From contig JACOUO010000029.1 in the NCBI GenBank assembly GCA_016177845.1, positions 1 to 64,000 on the forward strand: a stretch of 64,000 nt of DNA. Reading direction: 5' to 3'. Source of the DNA: Deltaproteobacteria bacterium. GTDB lineage: Bacteria; Desulfobacterota; GWC2-55-46. The notes under the pieces are model-generated. The model worked only from the letters and a program-made list of their open reading frames with translations. It was not told the DNA's origin and did no database searches. This document shows, in pieces, positions 52,630 through 60,927 of this stretch (position 1 is the first letter of the stretch; each line of letters begins with the position of its first letter). The translations under genes were made by a program, and so were the position numbers.

Positions 52630-52654
52630 TTAATTCAAAAAGAAATAGTATAAA
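52626..52654 (+). promoter_or_regulatory. Predicted sigma-70 promoter of the rpsF operon
   Basis: TTGATT (52626-52631), a 17-nt spacer, TATAAA (52649-52654), immediately after the DUF2127 gene. It gives a leader of about 130 nt. Confidence 0.6.
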
Positions 52655-52738
52655 TTCTCTCTTAAGCGAAAGCTTAACGGGCTTAGTATTGCCCAAAACA
52701 GGAAAATGGCGCATGGGGTGCCATTAATAAACAATCCT

Positions 52739-52774
52739 TGTCCCGTAAAAACGGGACAAACCCGCGAAAGCGGG
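52739..52774 (+). promoter_or_regulatory. Two-hairpin leader of rpsF (possible S6:S18 binding structure)
   Basis: TGTCCCGT-AAAA-ACGGGACA (52739-52758) is followed at once by CCCGC-GAAA-GCGGG (52761-52774), 6 nt before the AAGGAGG ribosome site. rpsF leaders in many bacteria carry an RNA bound by the S6:S18 dimer. The second hairpin also matches a dispersed repeat near 62772, so it may instead be repeat-derived. Confidence 0.4.
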
Positions 52775-52792
52775 GAACCAGAAGGAGGAAAC

Positions 52793-53140
52793 ATGAACAA
52801 TTACGAGACAGTATGTATCGTAAGGCCCGATGTAAGCGATGATGTCGTAAAGGGTATCATCCAGAAGGCCACCGCTACCCTGGAGAGCGGCAAAGGCACA
52901 ATTGCCAGGGTCGACGAATGGGGCAGGAGAAGGCTCGCTTATCCGATCCAGAAGAAGAACGAAGGCTTTTATTTCGTCCTTACCTTCACCAGCAATGCCG
53001 AGGTAAGCAAAGAGATCAACAGGCAGCTCAGGCTCAATGAAGATGTACTGCGCTACCAGACAGTCAGGCTGGAAGAGCTTCAGAAAGCCGCTGAACCGGC
53101 CAAAGAAGCTGAAGTGAAAGCGGAAGGAGGGCAGGCATAA
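52793..53140 (+). CDS. rpsF: 30S ribosomal protein S6
   Basis: Small-subunit protein that pairs with S18 on 16S rRNA. 115 aa from the ATG at 52793, which has a strong AAGGAGG; an upstream ATG is rejected because it would translate the leader hairpins. [15 protein letters not shown] and the [19 protein letters not shown] core are diagnostic, and the tail is acidic and Ala-rich. Its stop overlaps the rpsR start (TAATG). Confidence 0.97.
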   Translation: MNNYETVCIVRPDVSDDVVKGIIQKATATLESGKGTIARVDEWGRRRLAYPIQKKNEGFYFVLTFTSNAEVSKEINRQLRLNEDVLRYQTVRLEELQKAAEPAKEAEVKAEGGQA

Positions 53141-53412
53141 TGGCAATGGAAAGAAGAGAAAGAGGCCCCCAGGGCGAACGCGGAGATAAAAGGCCGTATC
53201 AGAAGAAGAAGGTCTGCCGTTTCTGCAAGAACAGAGGCCTTACAATAGACTATAAAGACGCAAAAGCGCTCAGGCCTTATATAACCGAGAGGGGCAGGAT
53301 AGTACCCCGCAGGATCTCCGGCACTTGCGCAAAGCACCAGCGCGTAGTAAGCACAGCCATCAAGCGTGCCAGGAATCTCGCAATTGTCCCCTTTACGGCG
53401 ACAAGCATTTAA
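53140..53412 (+). CDS. rpsR: 30S ribosomal protein S18
   Basis: Small-subunit protein, 90 aa. The first 25 residues are a basic, Arg/Gly-rich tail; the core [18 protein letters not shown] and [20 protein letters not shown] is typical. The three cysteines in the core suggest the zinc-capable (C+) variant, with the last one in the GTCAKH position. It is coupled to rpsF by a 1-bp overlap. Confidence 0.97.
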   Translation: MAMERRERGPQGERGDKRPYQKKKVCRFCKNRGLTIDYKDAKALRPYITERGRIVPRRISGTCAKHQRVVSTAIKRARNLAIVPFTATSI

Positions 53413-53434
53413 TTGATTATATAAGGAGAGGGCC

Positions 53435-53878
53435 ATGAAGGTAATACTTAAAGCAGAAGTCGATAACCTCGGAAAATTTGGTGACCTCGTAAAGGTAGCC
53501 CCCGGCTACGCGAGGAATTACCTCATTCCCAAGGGGTTTGCCGCTGAGGCAACAACCGGGAACATAAAGCAGTTTGAAGCAGAAAGGGAAGCCTACCTTA
53601 AAAAGGCCCAGGTCAAGAGGGAAAACTCAGAAAAGCTCAAGACCGAACTTGAAGGCGTAACACTGACCTTCACAAGGAAAGCCGGCGAAGACGACAAGCT
53701 CTTCGGTTCAGTTACAACCCACGACATAGAGACTGAACTCAAGGCAAAAGGCTTTGCCATAGAGAGGAAAGAAATCCGTCTCGAAGAACCGATTAAATCA
53801 ATCGGCCAGTTTACAGTATCCGTTAGACTCCAGTCTGATGTTATCGCTAACATCAATGTCGGGGTCGTAAAAGAATAA
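53435..53878 (+). CDS. rplI: 50S ribosomal protein L9
   Basis: Large-subunit protein, 147 aa: N-terminal rRNA-binding domain (MKVILKAEVDNLGKFGD, VAPGYARNYLIPKGFA), a long connecting helix (about 45-75), and the C-terminal domain (LFGSVTTHDIETELKAKG). AAGGAG precedes the ATG. dnaB follows after a strong hairpin. Confidence 0.97.
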   Translation: MKVILKAEVDNLGKFGDLVKVAPGYARNYLIPKGFAAEATTGNIKQFEAEREAYLKKAQVKRENSEKLKTELEGVTLTFTRKAGEDDKLFGSVTTHDIETELKAKGFAIERKEIRLEEPIKSIGQFTVSVRLQSDVIANINVGVVKE

Positions 53879-53891
53879 CAATCTCATCGTT

Positions 53892-53919
53892 GAGCTGTGC
53901 CCTTTAAGGGGCACAGCTC
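53892..53919 (+). terminator. Strong hairpin between rplI and dnaB (attenuator-like)
   Basis: An 11-bp stem, GAGCTGTGCCC / GGGCACAGCTC, with a 6-nt loop, but only a weak T-rich stretch afterwards. It may reduce read-through from the ribosomal genes into dnaB or protect the mRNA end. Confidence 0.5.
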
Positions 53920-53935
53920 ATTCAATTTCGGTCTT

Positions 53936-55339
53936 ATGGCAATCCGCGCTCAAAAAGAGCTGCTCCATAAAGTCCCGCCTCATAACATTGAAGCGGAGCA
54001 GTCCATTCTCGGCGGAATCCTCCTTGAAAAAGACGCTATAAATAAAATCCTCGAGGTGCTCTCCCCTGACGGTGAGGACTTCTATCATAATGCCCACGCA
54101 AAGCTCTTCAAGGGCATGGTCACTCTTTTCGAAAGAAATAATCCCATTGATGTAGTCACGCTTTCAGACCTGTTCAAGAACTCTGATGAGCTTAGCTCTG
54201 TCGGCGGGATTTCCTATATTGGCGAGATAGTGGAAGCCACCCCCACTGCAGCCAATATCATGTACTACGCAAGGATAGTCAAAGGCAAGGCGCTGGTAAG
54301 AAGGCTTATCGGGGCTGCAACCGAAATAGTCGAGTCAGGCTACGAAGGTGTCGATTCGGTTGAAGAATTCGTTGACGCTGCCGAGCAGAAGATTTTCAAG
54401 ATATCCCAGGACAGGTCAAAAAAGACAGTCTTCGCTTTAAAAGACATTATCAAAGACGCCTTTGAGACTATCGAGAAGCTCTATGAGAAAAAATCCCATA
54501 TCACAGGCGTTTCCACCGGTTTCAGGGAGCTTGACAAGCTTACCTCAGGCCTTCAGGACTCAGACCTCCTTATCATAGCAGGTCGCCCCGGTATGGGTAA
54601 GACATCTTTTGCCCTCAATGTGGCTGAGAACGCCGCAGTTGAGTCCGGCTCTCCTGTTGCTGTCTTCTCCCTTGAAATGAGCAAGGAGCAGCTTGTCCAG
54701 AGGATGCTTGCATCAAGGGCAAGGGTTGACCTTCAGAAGCTCAGGAACGGATACCTTAAGGATGAGGACTGGGGCAAGCTGACAACCGCGGTCGGCACTT
54801 TATACGAAGCCCCTATCTATATAGATGACACCCCTGCCATGTCTGTACTTGAGATGAGGGCAAAGGCAAGGAGATGGAAAGAAGAATTCGGGCTCAGGCT
54901 CGTGGTCATTGACTACCTTCAGCTCATGAGGGGCAGAAAAAGCGATAACCGTGAGCAGGAAATATCCGAAATTTCAAGGTCTTTGAAGGCAATGGCAAAA
55001 GAGCTTCACCTGCCTGTCATCGCCCTTTCACAGCTCTCCCGTAATGCTGAAAGGAGAGAAGGCAATATCCCGCAGCTTTCAGACTTGAGGGAATCAGGCG
55101 CTATCGAACAGGATGCGGACGTTGTCATGTTCGTGTACAGGGAAGGCGTTTACAAGCCCTGCGAATGCCCTCATGACACCCCCTGCACATGCGGCAGGAG
55201 AAAAGGCTCGGAGATCATCGTAGCCAAACAGCGTAACGGCCCCACAGGTTCAGCCAAACTCACATTCCTGAACGAATACACAAGATTCGAAGACCAGGCC
55301 CCATCCGAATACGATGTGCAGAGCGAGTGGGTGGAGTAG
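53936..55339 (+). CDS. dnaB: Replicative DNA helicase DnaB
   Basis: Hexameric 5'-3' helicase of the replication fork, 467 aa from the ATG at 53936; an upstream GTG would translate the hairpin. N-terminal domain (VPPHNIEAEQSILGGILLEKDA), linker, then RecA-like ATPase with Walker A IIAGRPGMGKTSFALN, Walker B LVVIDYLQLM, and the DnaB signature ALSQLSRNAERREGNIPQLSDL. Unusual: a Cys/His cluster (Cys409, Cys411, His413, Cys417, Cys419) in the loop before EIIVAKQRNGPTG, where most DnaB have an acidic linker. No intein seen. Confidence 0.96.
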   Translation: MAIRAQKELLHKVPPHNIEAEQSILGGILLEKDAINKILEVLSPDGEDFYHNAHAKLFKGMVTLFERNNPIDVVTLSDLFKNSDELSSVGGISYIGEIVEATPTAANIMYYARIVKGKALVRRLIGAATEIVESGYEGVDSVEEFVDAAEQKIFKISQDRSKKTVFALKDIIKDAFETIEKLYEKKSHITGVSTGFRELDKLTSGLQDSDLLIIAGRPGMGKTSFALNVAENAAVESGSPVAVFSLEMSKEQLVQRMLASRARVDLQKLRNGYLKDEDWGKLTTAVGTLYEAPIYIDDTPAMSVLEMRAKARRWKEEFGLRLVVIDYLQLMRGRKSDNREQEISEISRSLKAMAKELHLPVIALSQLSRNAERREGNIPQLSDLRESGAIEQDADVVMFVYREGVYKPCECPHDTPCTCGRRKGSEIIVAKQRNGPTGSAKLTFLNEYTRFEDQAPSEYDVQSEWVE

Positions 55340-55409
55340 AGGCTCGCCTACACTTCTTTTCTGAAAATCTTTTTAAAATCCAAAAAGTAAATGGAACAGC
55401 TCGTGGCGG

Positions 55410-55494
55410 GTCATTGCGAGGGCATTAAGCCCGAAGCAATCTGTCTTTGTAAATCTGACCATAAGCCGGATTGCTTCGCTCCGCTCGCAATGAC
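55410..55494. repeat. Palindromic intergenic repeat (GTCATTGCGAG family)
   Basis: Terminal inverted repeats GTCATTGCGAG (55410-55420) and CTCGCAATGAC (55484-55494), with inner inverted repeats GAAGCAATC (55433-55441) and GATTGCTTC (55469-55477). It can fold into one long stem. This element type is widely dispersed in bacterial genomes and is MITE- or REP-like. Confidence 0.85.
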
Positions 55495-55502
55495 AACTAC
55501 CA

Positions 55503-55531
55503 GATTCCCGATAGAGACATTCGGGAATGAC
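55503..55531. repeat. Short palindromic repeat, copy 1 (ATTCCCG...CGGGAAT)
   Basis: ATTCCCGA-N-CATTCGGGAAT palindrome ending in GAC. A 29-bp match with three differences recurs at 62814-62842. Confidence 0.8.
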
Positions 55532-55645
55532 GGCTTGATTAGGGGAAGTGGCAGAATCGGCGCTTCTCATCCCCTTCCAGAAATCCATTCAGAAACTCTC
55601 AAAAAACTGTTATCATTCCTTAAAATCAATTGAGGATATCGCAAA

Positions 55646-58039
55646 GTGTTTGCCGAAATAGCTGTTGAACTCCCTTTAGAAATTATATTTACCTACAGCG
55701 TACCCAGCGAGCTTGAAAATGAAGCGAGTGTAGGCAAACGCGCGCTTATACCTTTTGGGAAAAGGACAGTTACCGGCTATATTATCAGCATCACTTCTCA
55801 GCTCCCTGCTGAAATCAAAGAAGCCAAACCCATTCTCGACATACTCGACCCTGAGCCTATTTTCGATGAAAAACGGCTTAAATTCTATAAGTGGCTCTCC
55901 TCATATTATTTCTCCCCTCTCGGAGAAGTGCTCTCCCTGACGCACCCCGGGAGCGCAAACATAAAGAGCCAGAGGTACTTCAAATCTGCCTCTGACATCC
56001 CCTCCGGGAAACAAGGAACTGAAAGGGAGATACTGGAAACAGCGAAGGACGGCATTGCTTTAACTGCCCTCCTTAAAAGATTCAAGGGAAAACCAGTCCA
56101 TTCCATTGTCGAGAGGCTAAAAAAAGAGGGACTTATTTCAGAAGAGATGCGCCTTACGGGCGGAGGCACGCAAAGGACAGAGCAATTCGCATCACCCGTA
56201 AAATCCGAGGACACTTCAGAACTCCTAAAAAAATCCCCCATTCAGGCAAAAGTATATAAATTCCTTTTAGAAAACGGAGAGAAGTCTTTTACTGACCTCA
56301 GGAAAGAGTTCGGTGAAGTCACTCAGGCAATAAAAAAACTCTGTGAAAAAGGGCTGGCAAATATAACCGAAAGACAGGTCTTAAGAAACCCGTTCAGCGA
56401 TATAGTCCCAAAGGCAGTGCCCTTTGAGCCCAATGAGGAACAGGCAAAGGCAATAGATGCCATTACCAAGGCCATTAAAAAAAATGCATACTCCCCTTTC
56501 CTCCTTTACGGGGTCACAGGGAGCGGAAAGACGCTTGTATATCTTAAAATACTTGAAGAAGCGTTAAAGGCAGGTAAAAAGGCCGTAATACTTGCCCCTG
56601 AGATTGCCCTTACGCCGTGGCCTGCGGCTTATCTTGCGGAGAGGTTTCCGGGCAGGATTGCCCTTGCCCACAGCGGACTCTCTGAAGGAGAACGGATAGA
56701 TGAGTGGGGAAGGATATTAAGGGGAGAGGCTGATATTATAGTAGGCGCGCGCTCAGCCCTTTTCTCACCGATAAAGGATTTGGGCCTGATAATAGTCGAT
56801 GAGGAGCATGAGACATCCTACAAGCAGGAGGACGGGGTAAGGTACAACGCCAGAGATGCCGCCCTGATGCTCGGCAAGCACCTTGGCATCACGGTCGTCC
56901 TCGGCTCGGCTACCCCCTCGGTTGAGACATTTTATAACGCAGGCACAGAAAAATTAACCCCTTTATATATGAGAAAACGGGCAGGTGGCGCAAAATTGCC
57001 GTCAATAGATATCCTAAACATGAAGGGCAAGAAAGGGCTTGTCATATCAGAAAGCCTTCAGGGCCTCATGGGTGAGGCATTCAAAGGAGGGCAGCAGGCG
57101 CTTTTGTTCCTTAACAGGAGGGGCTTTTCAAATACGATAATTTGCCGGGACTGCGGGCACAACTTCTCATGCCTTAACTGCAGCGTTACCCTGACCATGC
57201 ACAAAGGGGCAAAGACACTTAAATGCCATTACTGTGACCTCTCAATACCGCTGCCTGATAACTGCCCTGACTGCTCAAGCTTAAACCTAATTACGCCCGG
57301 AGTAGGCACTGAAAAGATTGAAGAGGAGATACGCACCCTGTTCCCCGGGGTAAGGGTCGGCAGGATGGACAGGGACACCACCTCAAGAAAAGGCTCCGCT
57401 AAAAAGATAATAGACGCTGTCGAAGAGAGAAAAATAGATGTGCTCATCGGCACCCAGATGGTATCAAAAGGACATCATTTCCCCGGAATCACGCTGGTCG
57501 GCGTAATCTCAGGCGACACTTCGCTTAATATCCCTGACTTCAGGAGCTCTGAACGGACCTTTCAGCTTATAACGCAGGCCGCAGGAAGGGCAGGCAGGGG
57601 TGCAGAGGCCGGCCATGTTGTAATCCAGACATTAAACCCCGAGCATTACTGTTTCAGGTGCGCCCTTGAGCATGACTATGAGAGCTTCTACAAGGAGGAG
57701 ATAGAGCACAGGCGAGAGCTTGACTACCCTCCGTTTACAAGGCTCTGCAATCTAAGGCTTGACGGCATCAAGGAAAGCAGTGTCATAAAGGCGGCTTCAG
57801 AACTTAAAATATCGGCTGACAAGCTCCTTGGCAGGAAAGACCTTGGCATCACTATATTAGGGCCTGCTCCTGCGCTCCTTGCAAAGATAAAGAACCGCTA
57901 CCGCTGGCAGATGCTTTTTAAAGGCAAAGACATCTCCAAGCTCCATCCCTTCATAAAAGGGCTTAAAAACTCCTTTGAGGCCAAAAAAATAAGCGGGGTA
58001 AATCTCACCATAGATATGGACCCCCTTACGATTGTCTAA
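55646..58039 (+). CDS. priA: Primosomal protein N' (replication restart helicase PriA)
   Basis: 3'-5' helicase that reloads DnaB at stalled forks. 797 aa, GTG start. N-terminal 3'-DNA-binding domain, winged helix (about 185-235), helicase with Walker A LLYGVTGSGKTLVYLK, DEEH box LIIVDEEHETSYKQ, and the eight-cysteine zinc insertion (CRDC, CLNC, CHYC, CPDC). The C-terminal motif QAAGRAGRGAEAGHV is present. It follows dnaB after a repeat-filled gap; the two proteins act in the same process. Confidence 0.96.
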   Translation: MFAEIAVELPLEIIFTYSVPSELENEASVGKRALIPFGKRTVTGYIISITSQLPAEIKEAKPILDILDPEPIFDEKRLKFYKWLSSYYFSPLGEVLSLTHPGSANIKSQRYFKSASDIPSGKQGTEREILETAKDGIALTALLKRFKGKPVHSIVERLKKEGLISEEMRLTGGGTQRTEQFASPVKSEDTSELLKKSPIQAKVYKFLLENGEKSFTDLRKEFGEVTQAIKKLCEKGLANITERQVLRNPFSDIVPKAVPFEPNEEQAKAIDAITKAIKKNAYSPFLLYGVTGSGKTLVYLKILEEALKAGKKAVILAPEIALTPWPAAYLAERFPGRIALAHSGLSEGERIDEWGRILRGEADIIVGARSALFSPIKDLGLIIVDEEHETSYKQEDGVRYNARDAALMLGKHLGITVVLGSATPSVETFYNAGTEKLTPLYMRKRAGGAKLPSIDILNMKGKKGLVISESLQGLMGEAFKGGQQALLFLNRRGFSNTIICRDCGHNFSCLNCSVTLTMHKGAKTLKCHYCDLSIPLPDNCPDCSSLNLITPGVGTEKIEEEIRTLFPGVRVGRMDRDTTSRKGSAKKIIDAVEERKIDVLIGTQMVSKGHHFPGITLVGVISGDTSLNIPDFRSSERTFQLITQAAGRAGRGAEAGHVVIQTLNPEHYCFRCALEHDYESFYKEEIEHRRELDYPPFTRLCNLRLDGIKESSVIKAASELKISADKLLGRKDLGITILGPAPALLAKIKNRYRWQMLFKGKDISKLHPFIKGLKNSFEAKKISGVNLTIDMDPLTIV

Positions 58040-58153
58040 AGGCAATTCCATCCCGTACACCACACTTTCCTCCTCCTGAAACCCTCACCCGAAAAGGCGC
58101 CCAACATACGGTTTTGTTCTTTTATTTCAAGTAGTTATCCAGAGTTCCCGGAA

Positions 58154-58181
58154 TTGACATTTTTCAAGTCGGGTATAGGAT
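58154..58181 (+). promoter_or_regulatory. Predicted promoter of the 297-aa membrane protein
   Basis: TTGACA (58154-58159), 16-nt spacer, TAGGAT (58176-58181), about 55 bp before the start codon. Confidence 0.45.
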
Positions 58182-58236
58182 TAAATCAGGAAGATAAATA
58201 AAGTGAAGAATGTTTTTTAACCGGGAGGTGATTGAA

Positions 58237-59130
58237 ATGGCAGTCGGATATGGAACCGGTGCAACATTTTATAGTGATGCGGAATTAGGGAGATACCGTA
58301 TCTCCTGGGGTGCCGTATTTGCAGGGGTGGTAGTTGCGCTTGTGACCCTGCTTGCCTTAAACCTTCTTGGGCTTAGCATTGGGTTAGGGGTGCTTAACCC
58401 GGCGGCAGAGCAGAGGTTTGCGGCTGTAGGCATAGGAGCAGGCGTTTGGATGATCTTAAGCACGGTAATTTCACTCTTTGTCGGCGGCTGGGTGGCCGCC
58501 CGCATGGCAGGGCTTGTCAGCCCTCTCAGGGGCATTATGCACGGCATAGTGATGTGGTCTCTCGTAACGCTCATTTCCTTTTACCTGATGACAAGCACGG
58601 TCGGCAGCCTTATAAGCGGTGCAGCCAGCGCAATCGGCCAGGGTGTATCAGCCGTAGCTACCAGCATTACCCAGGTCGCTCCTCAGCCCGGCCAGACAAT
58701 AGGTCAGGCCGTACCCGGAGGAGTATTGAATGATGCCCAGAACATGATAGCCCTGTCACGGAGGGCAACGAATAAACCTGCGGCTCAAAGGGAGTTGAAC
58801 CAGGCTTTGACGGTACTCTTCTCAAAGGGAGACAATCTGACAGCGGCTGACAGGAGCCAGGTTGCCGATGTTCTTGTGGCATATACAAATATGAACAGGA
58901 CAGAGGCCAACAGAAGGGTTGACCAGTGGGTAACGCAGTTCCAGCGGTCGAGAACGCAGGTGGCGCAGACGGCCCAGCAGGTAACTGATACGCTCTCGAA
59001 GGCAGCGCTTTGGGGCTTTGCGGCAATGATTCTCGGAGCTGCAGCCTCAGGCTTTGGCGGATGGCTTGGCGCCAGATACCAGCTTGAGCCTTTAGCCCCG
59101 CCAGCCGAACCAAAAGAAAGAGGTGCATAA
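58237..59130 (+). CDS. Membrane protein of unknown function with four helices
   Basis: A 297-aa protein starting at the ATG with GGGAGG upstream. Helices lie near 25-50 (WGAVFAGVVVALVTLLALNL), 68-95 (GVWMILSTVISLFVGGWVAA), 103-130, and a last one near 262-285 (AALWGFAAMILGAAASGFGG). Between the third and last is a soluble region of about 130 residues, Ala/Gln-rich with likely coiled-coil character. The Gly-rich helix pairs resemble small-residue packing in stress or PRC/YrzE-like membrane proteins, but I cannot name the family. It is a single-gene unit with its own promoter and terminator. Confidence 0.8.
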   Translation: MAVGYGTGATFYSDAELGRYRISWGAVFAGVVVALVTLLALNLLGLSIGLGVLNPAAEQRFAAVGIGAGVWMILSTVISLFVGGWVAARMAGLVSPLRGIMHGIVMWSLVTLISFYLMTSTVGSLISGAASAIGQGVSAVATSITQVAPQPGQTIGQAVPGGVLNDAQNMIALSRRATNKPAAQRELNQALTVLFSKGDNLTAADRSQVADVLVAYTNMNRTEANRRVDQWVTQFQRSRTQVAQTAQQVTDTLSKAALWGFAAMILGAAASGFGGWLGARYQLEPLAPPAEPKERGA

Positions 59131-59175
59131 GCTGAATTTCGCTATAAAATCGACAACTTAGTTCCCTTGCTCACT

Positions 59176-59208
59176 TACCCCGGGCTATATCTGCCCGGGG
59201 TATTTTTT
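59176..59208 (+). terminator. Intrinsic terminator after the membrane-protein gene
   Basis: TACCCCGGGC / GCCCGGGGTA, 10-bp stem with a 7-nt loop, followed by six T. Confidence 0.92.
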
Positions 59209-59397
59209 AAGTGCGTTTCTTTTGATTTTGCATTCCATTTCCTGAAATAGTAATATAGGTACTTCAAAAAGGGTTTAATCAGATATGTATTTTAGGGTAT
59301 AATTATAAAAGGAGTTAATTGGTCCTTTTTAAGGTCTTTGGCAGATAAATGGAACGATAAATATAGTTAATATCCTTAAACGCAAAAAGAGTTCAAT

Positions 59398-59946
59398 ATG
59401 GCCCTGCTTACTATTATAAAATATCCTGACCCGTTCCTCAAGACCAAGACAGCCTTGGTCAAAAATGTCGATGATTCGATAAGGGAACTCATCTCGGACA
59501 TGGTAGAGACAATGTACTATGCCAAAGGCATTGGTTTGGCCGCTACACAGGTCGGGGTTGATAAAAGGATAGTGGTCCTCGATGTTCCGAACAGAAGGAC
59601 TGATGACGAAGAGGATGAGAAGCCTGTAAAGGGCAAGAACCTTATTGCCCTCATCAACCCTGAGATAATCGAGGCTGAAGGCACAACGGTCTATGAAGAA
59701 GGGTGCTTAAGCATTCCCGGCTTTACCGCTGATGTGGAGCGTGCGGCAAAGGTCAGGATAAAGGCCCTTAACAGGAACGGAGAACCTATCTCCTTTGAGG
59801 CCGGCGGTCTTTTTGCCATAGCCCTCCAACATGAGATAGACCACCTTGACGGCATACTTTTCATTGACAGGCTCTCCCGTTTAAAAAGGGAGATGATAAA
59901 ACGCAAAATTAAAAAGGCCCTTGAATCGGAAGAGAGGGCACTCTAA
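59398..59946 (+). CDS. def: Peptide deformylase
   Basis: Removes the N-formyl group from nascent proteins. 182 aa. The three motifs are complete: GIGLAATQVG, EGCLSIPG (metal-binding Cys) and QHEIDHLDG (HExxH). A charged insertion (TDDEEDEKPVKGK, about 66-78) precedes motif 2. It is followed 33 bp later by fmt, the enzyme that adds the formyl group. Confidence 0.96.
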   Translation: MALLTIIKYPDPFLKTKTALVKNVDDSIRELISDMVETMYYAKGIGLAATQVGVDKRIVVLDVPNRRTDDEEDEKPVKGKNLIALINPEIIEAEGTTVYEEGCLSIPGFTADVERAAKVRIKALNRNGEPISFEAGGLFAIALQHEIDHLDGILFIDRLSRLKREMIKRKIKKALESEERAL

Positions 59947-59979
59947 AGTTGAAGCGGAAAGTGACTCTGTTAATCTGAT

Positions 59980-60927
59980 ATGGGGCTTTCTTCCAGGATT
60001 ATCTTTATGGGAACGCCGGCCTTTGCTGTTCCCTCATTAGAAGCGCTTATAAAAGCAGGCCATCACATCCTTGCTGCAGTTACCCAGCCGGATAAGCCGC
60101 GGGGCCGCGGCATGGCATCTGTTTCATGTCCTGTAAAAGAGACAGCCCTCAGCCATAATATCCCTGTGTTCGACCCTCCAAAAATAAGGGATGCTGAATT
60201 CATCGAAAAACTCAAAGCCTTAAAGCCTGACTTCATAGCAGTGGTTGCTTACGGCAAGATATTGCCGCAGGCAATACTTGATATCCCTGCCAAGGGCTGC
60301 ATAAATCTCCATGCGTCTTTACTGCCCAAATACAGGGGGGCCGCCCCAATAAACTGGGCAATCATCAACGGAGAAAAAGAGACAGGCACATGCACCATGT
60401 ACATGGATGCGGGAATGGATACGGGAGATGTCCTGCTTTGTGAAAAAACCCCGATCGGCGTAGAGGATACTACTGAAGACCTCGCTAAAAGATTATCGGT
60501 AAGCGGGGCAGAGCTGCTTGCAAAGACAATAGGTCTGCTGAGCGAAAACAAAGACAGCATAAAACCCGTACCGCAGGATGAGAAAGAGGCTACCAGCGCG
60601 CCGATACTTAAAAAAGAGGACGGCAGAATTGACTGGAACAGGCCCGCGGCTTCCATCGGCAATCTTTTAAGGGGGCTTTATCCGTGGCCCGGCACTTATA
60701 CCTATTGGGACGGAAAACTCCTAAAGATACACAAGGGCAGGCCGTCAAGCATTGCATACGATGGAGAGCCCGGCACAATAGTCGATACTTCGAAAGAGTC
60801 GATAAGCGTTAAATGCGCTGATTCGGTATTTGAGATACTTGAGCTTCAGCCTGAGAACAAGAAAAGAATGAGCGCGAAAGACTTCATTCAGGGATACAGA
60901 ATTGCAAAAGGGGCCAGATTTGAGTAA
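59980..60927 (+). CDS. fmt: Methionyl-tRNA formyltransferase
   Basis: Formylates initiator Met-tRNA with 10-formyl-THF. 315 aa. N-terminal IIFMGTPAFAVPSLEALI, the catalytic Asn-His in INLHASLLPKYRGAAPINWAI, the Asp in MDAGMDTGDVL, and the C-terminal OB domain (LLRGLYPWPGTYTYW) are present. The next gene overlaps its end by 8 bp. Confidence 0.96.
   Translation: MGLSSRIIFMGTPAFAVPSLEALIKAGHHILAAVTQPDKPRGRGMASVSCPVKETALSHNIPVFDPPKIRDAEFIEKLKALKPDFIAVVAYGKILPQAILDIPAKGCINLHASLLPKYRGAAPINWAIINGEKETGTCTMYMDAGMDTGDVLLCEKTPIGVEDTTEDLAKRLSVSGAELLAKTIGLLSENKDSIKPVPQDEKEATSAPILKKEDGRIDWNRPAASIGNLLRGLYPWPGTYTYWDGKLLKIHKGRPSSIAYDGEPGTIVDTSKESISVKCADSVFEILELQPENKKRMSAKDFIQGYRIAKGARFE

Larger units (their letters stand above)
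55340..55645. other. Non-coding gap between dnaB and priA, mostly repeat
   Basis: Holds the two repeat units listed separately (55410-55531) and no supportable gene. Short reading frames here translate the repeat; one contains the CHCERSEAI string, a known mark of translated intergenic repeats. Confidence 0.7.

Noticed and set aside
52706-52792. Upstream start for rpsF
   Set aside because: It would translate the two leader hairpins; the ATG at 52793 has a consensus ribosome site.
55373-55633. Two small frames (71 and 80 aa) between dnaB and priA
   Set aside because: They translate a palindromic repeat; the CHCERSEAI string is a known artefact of such repeats.
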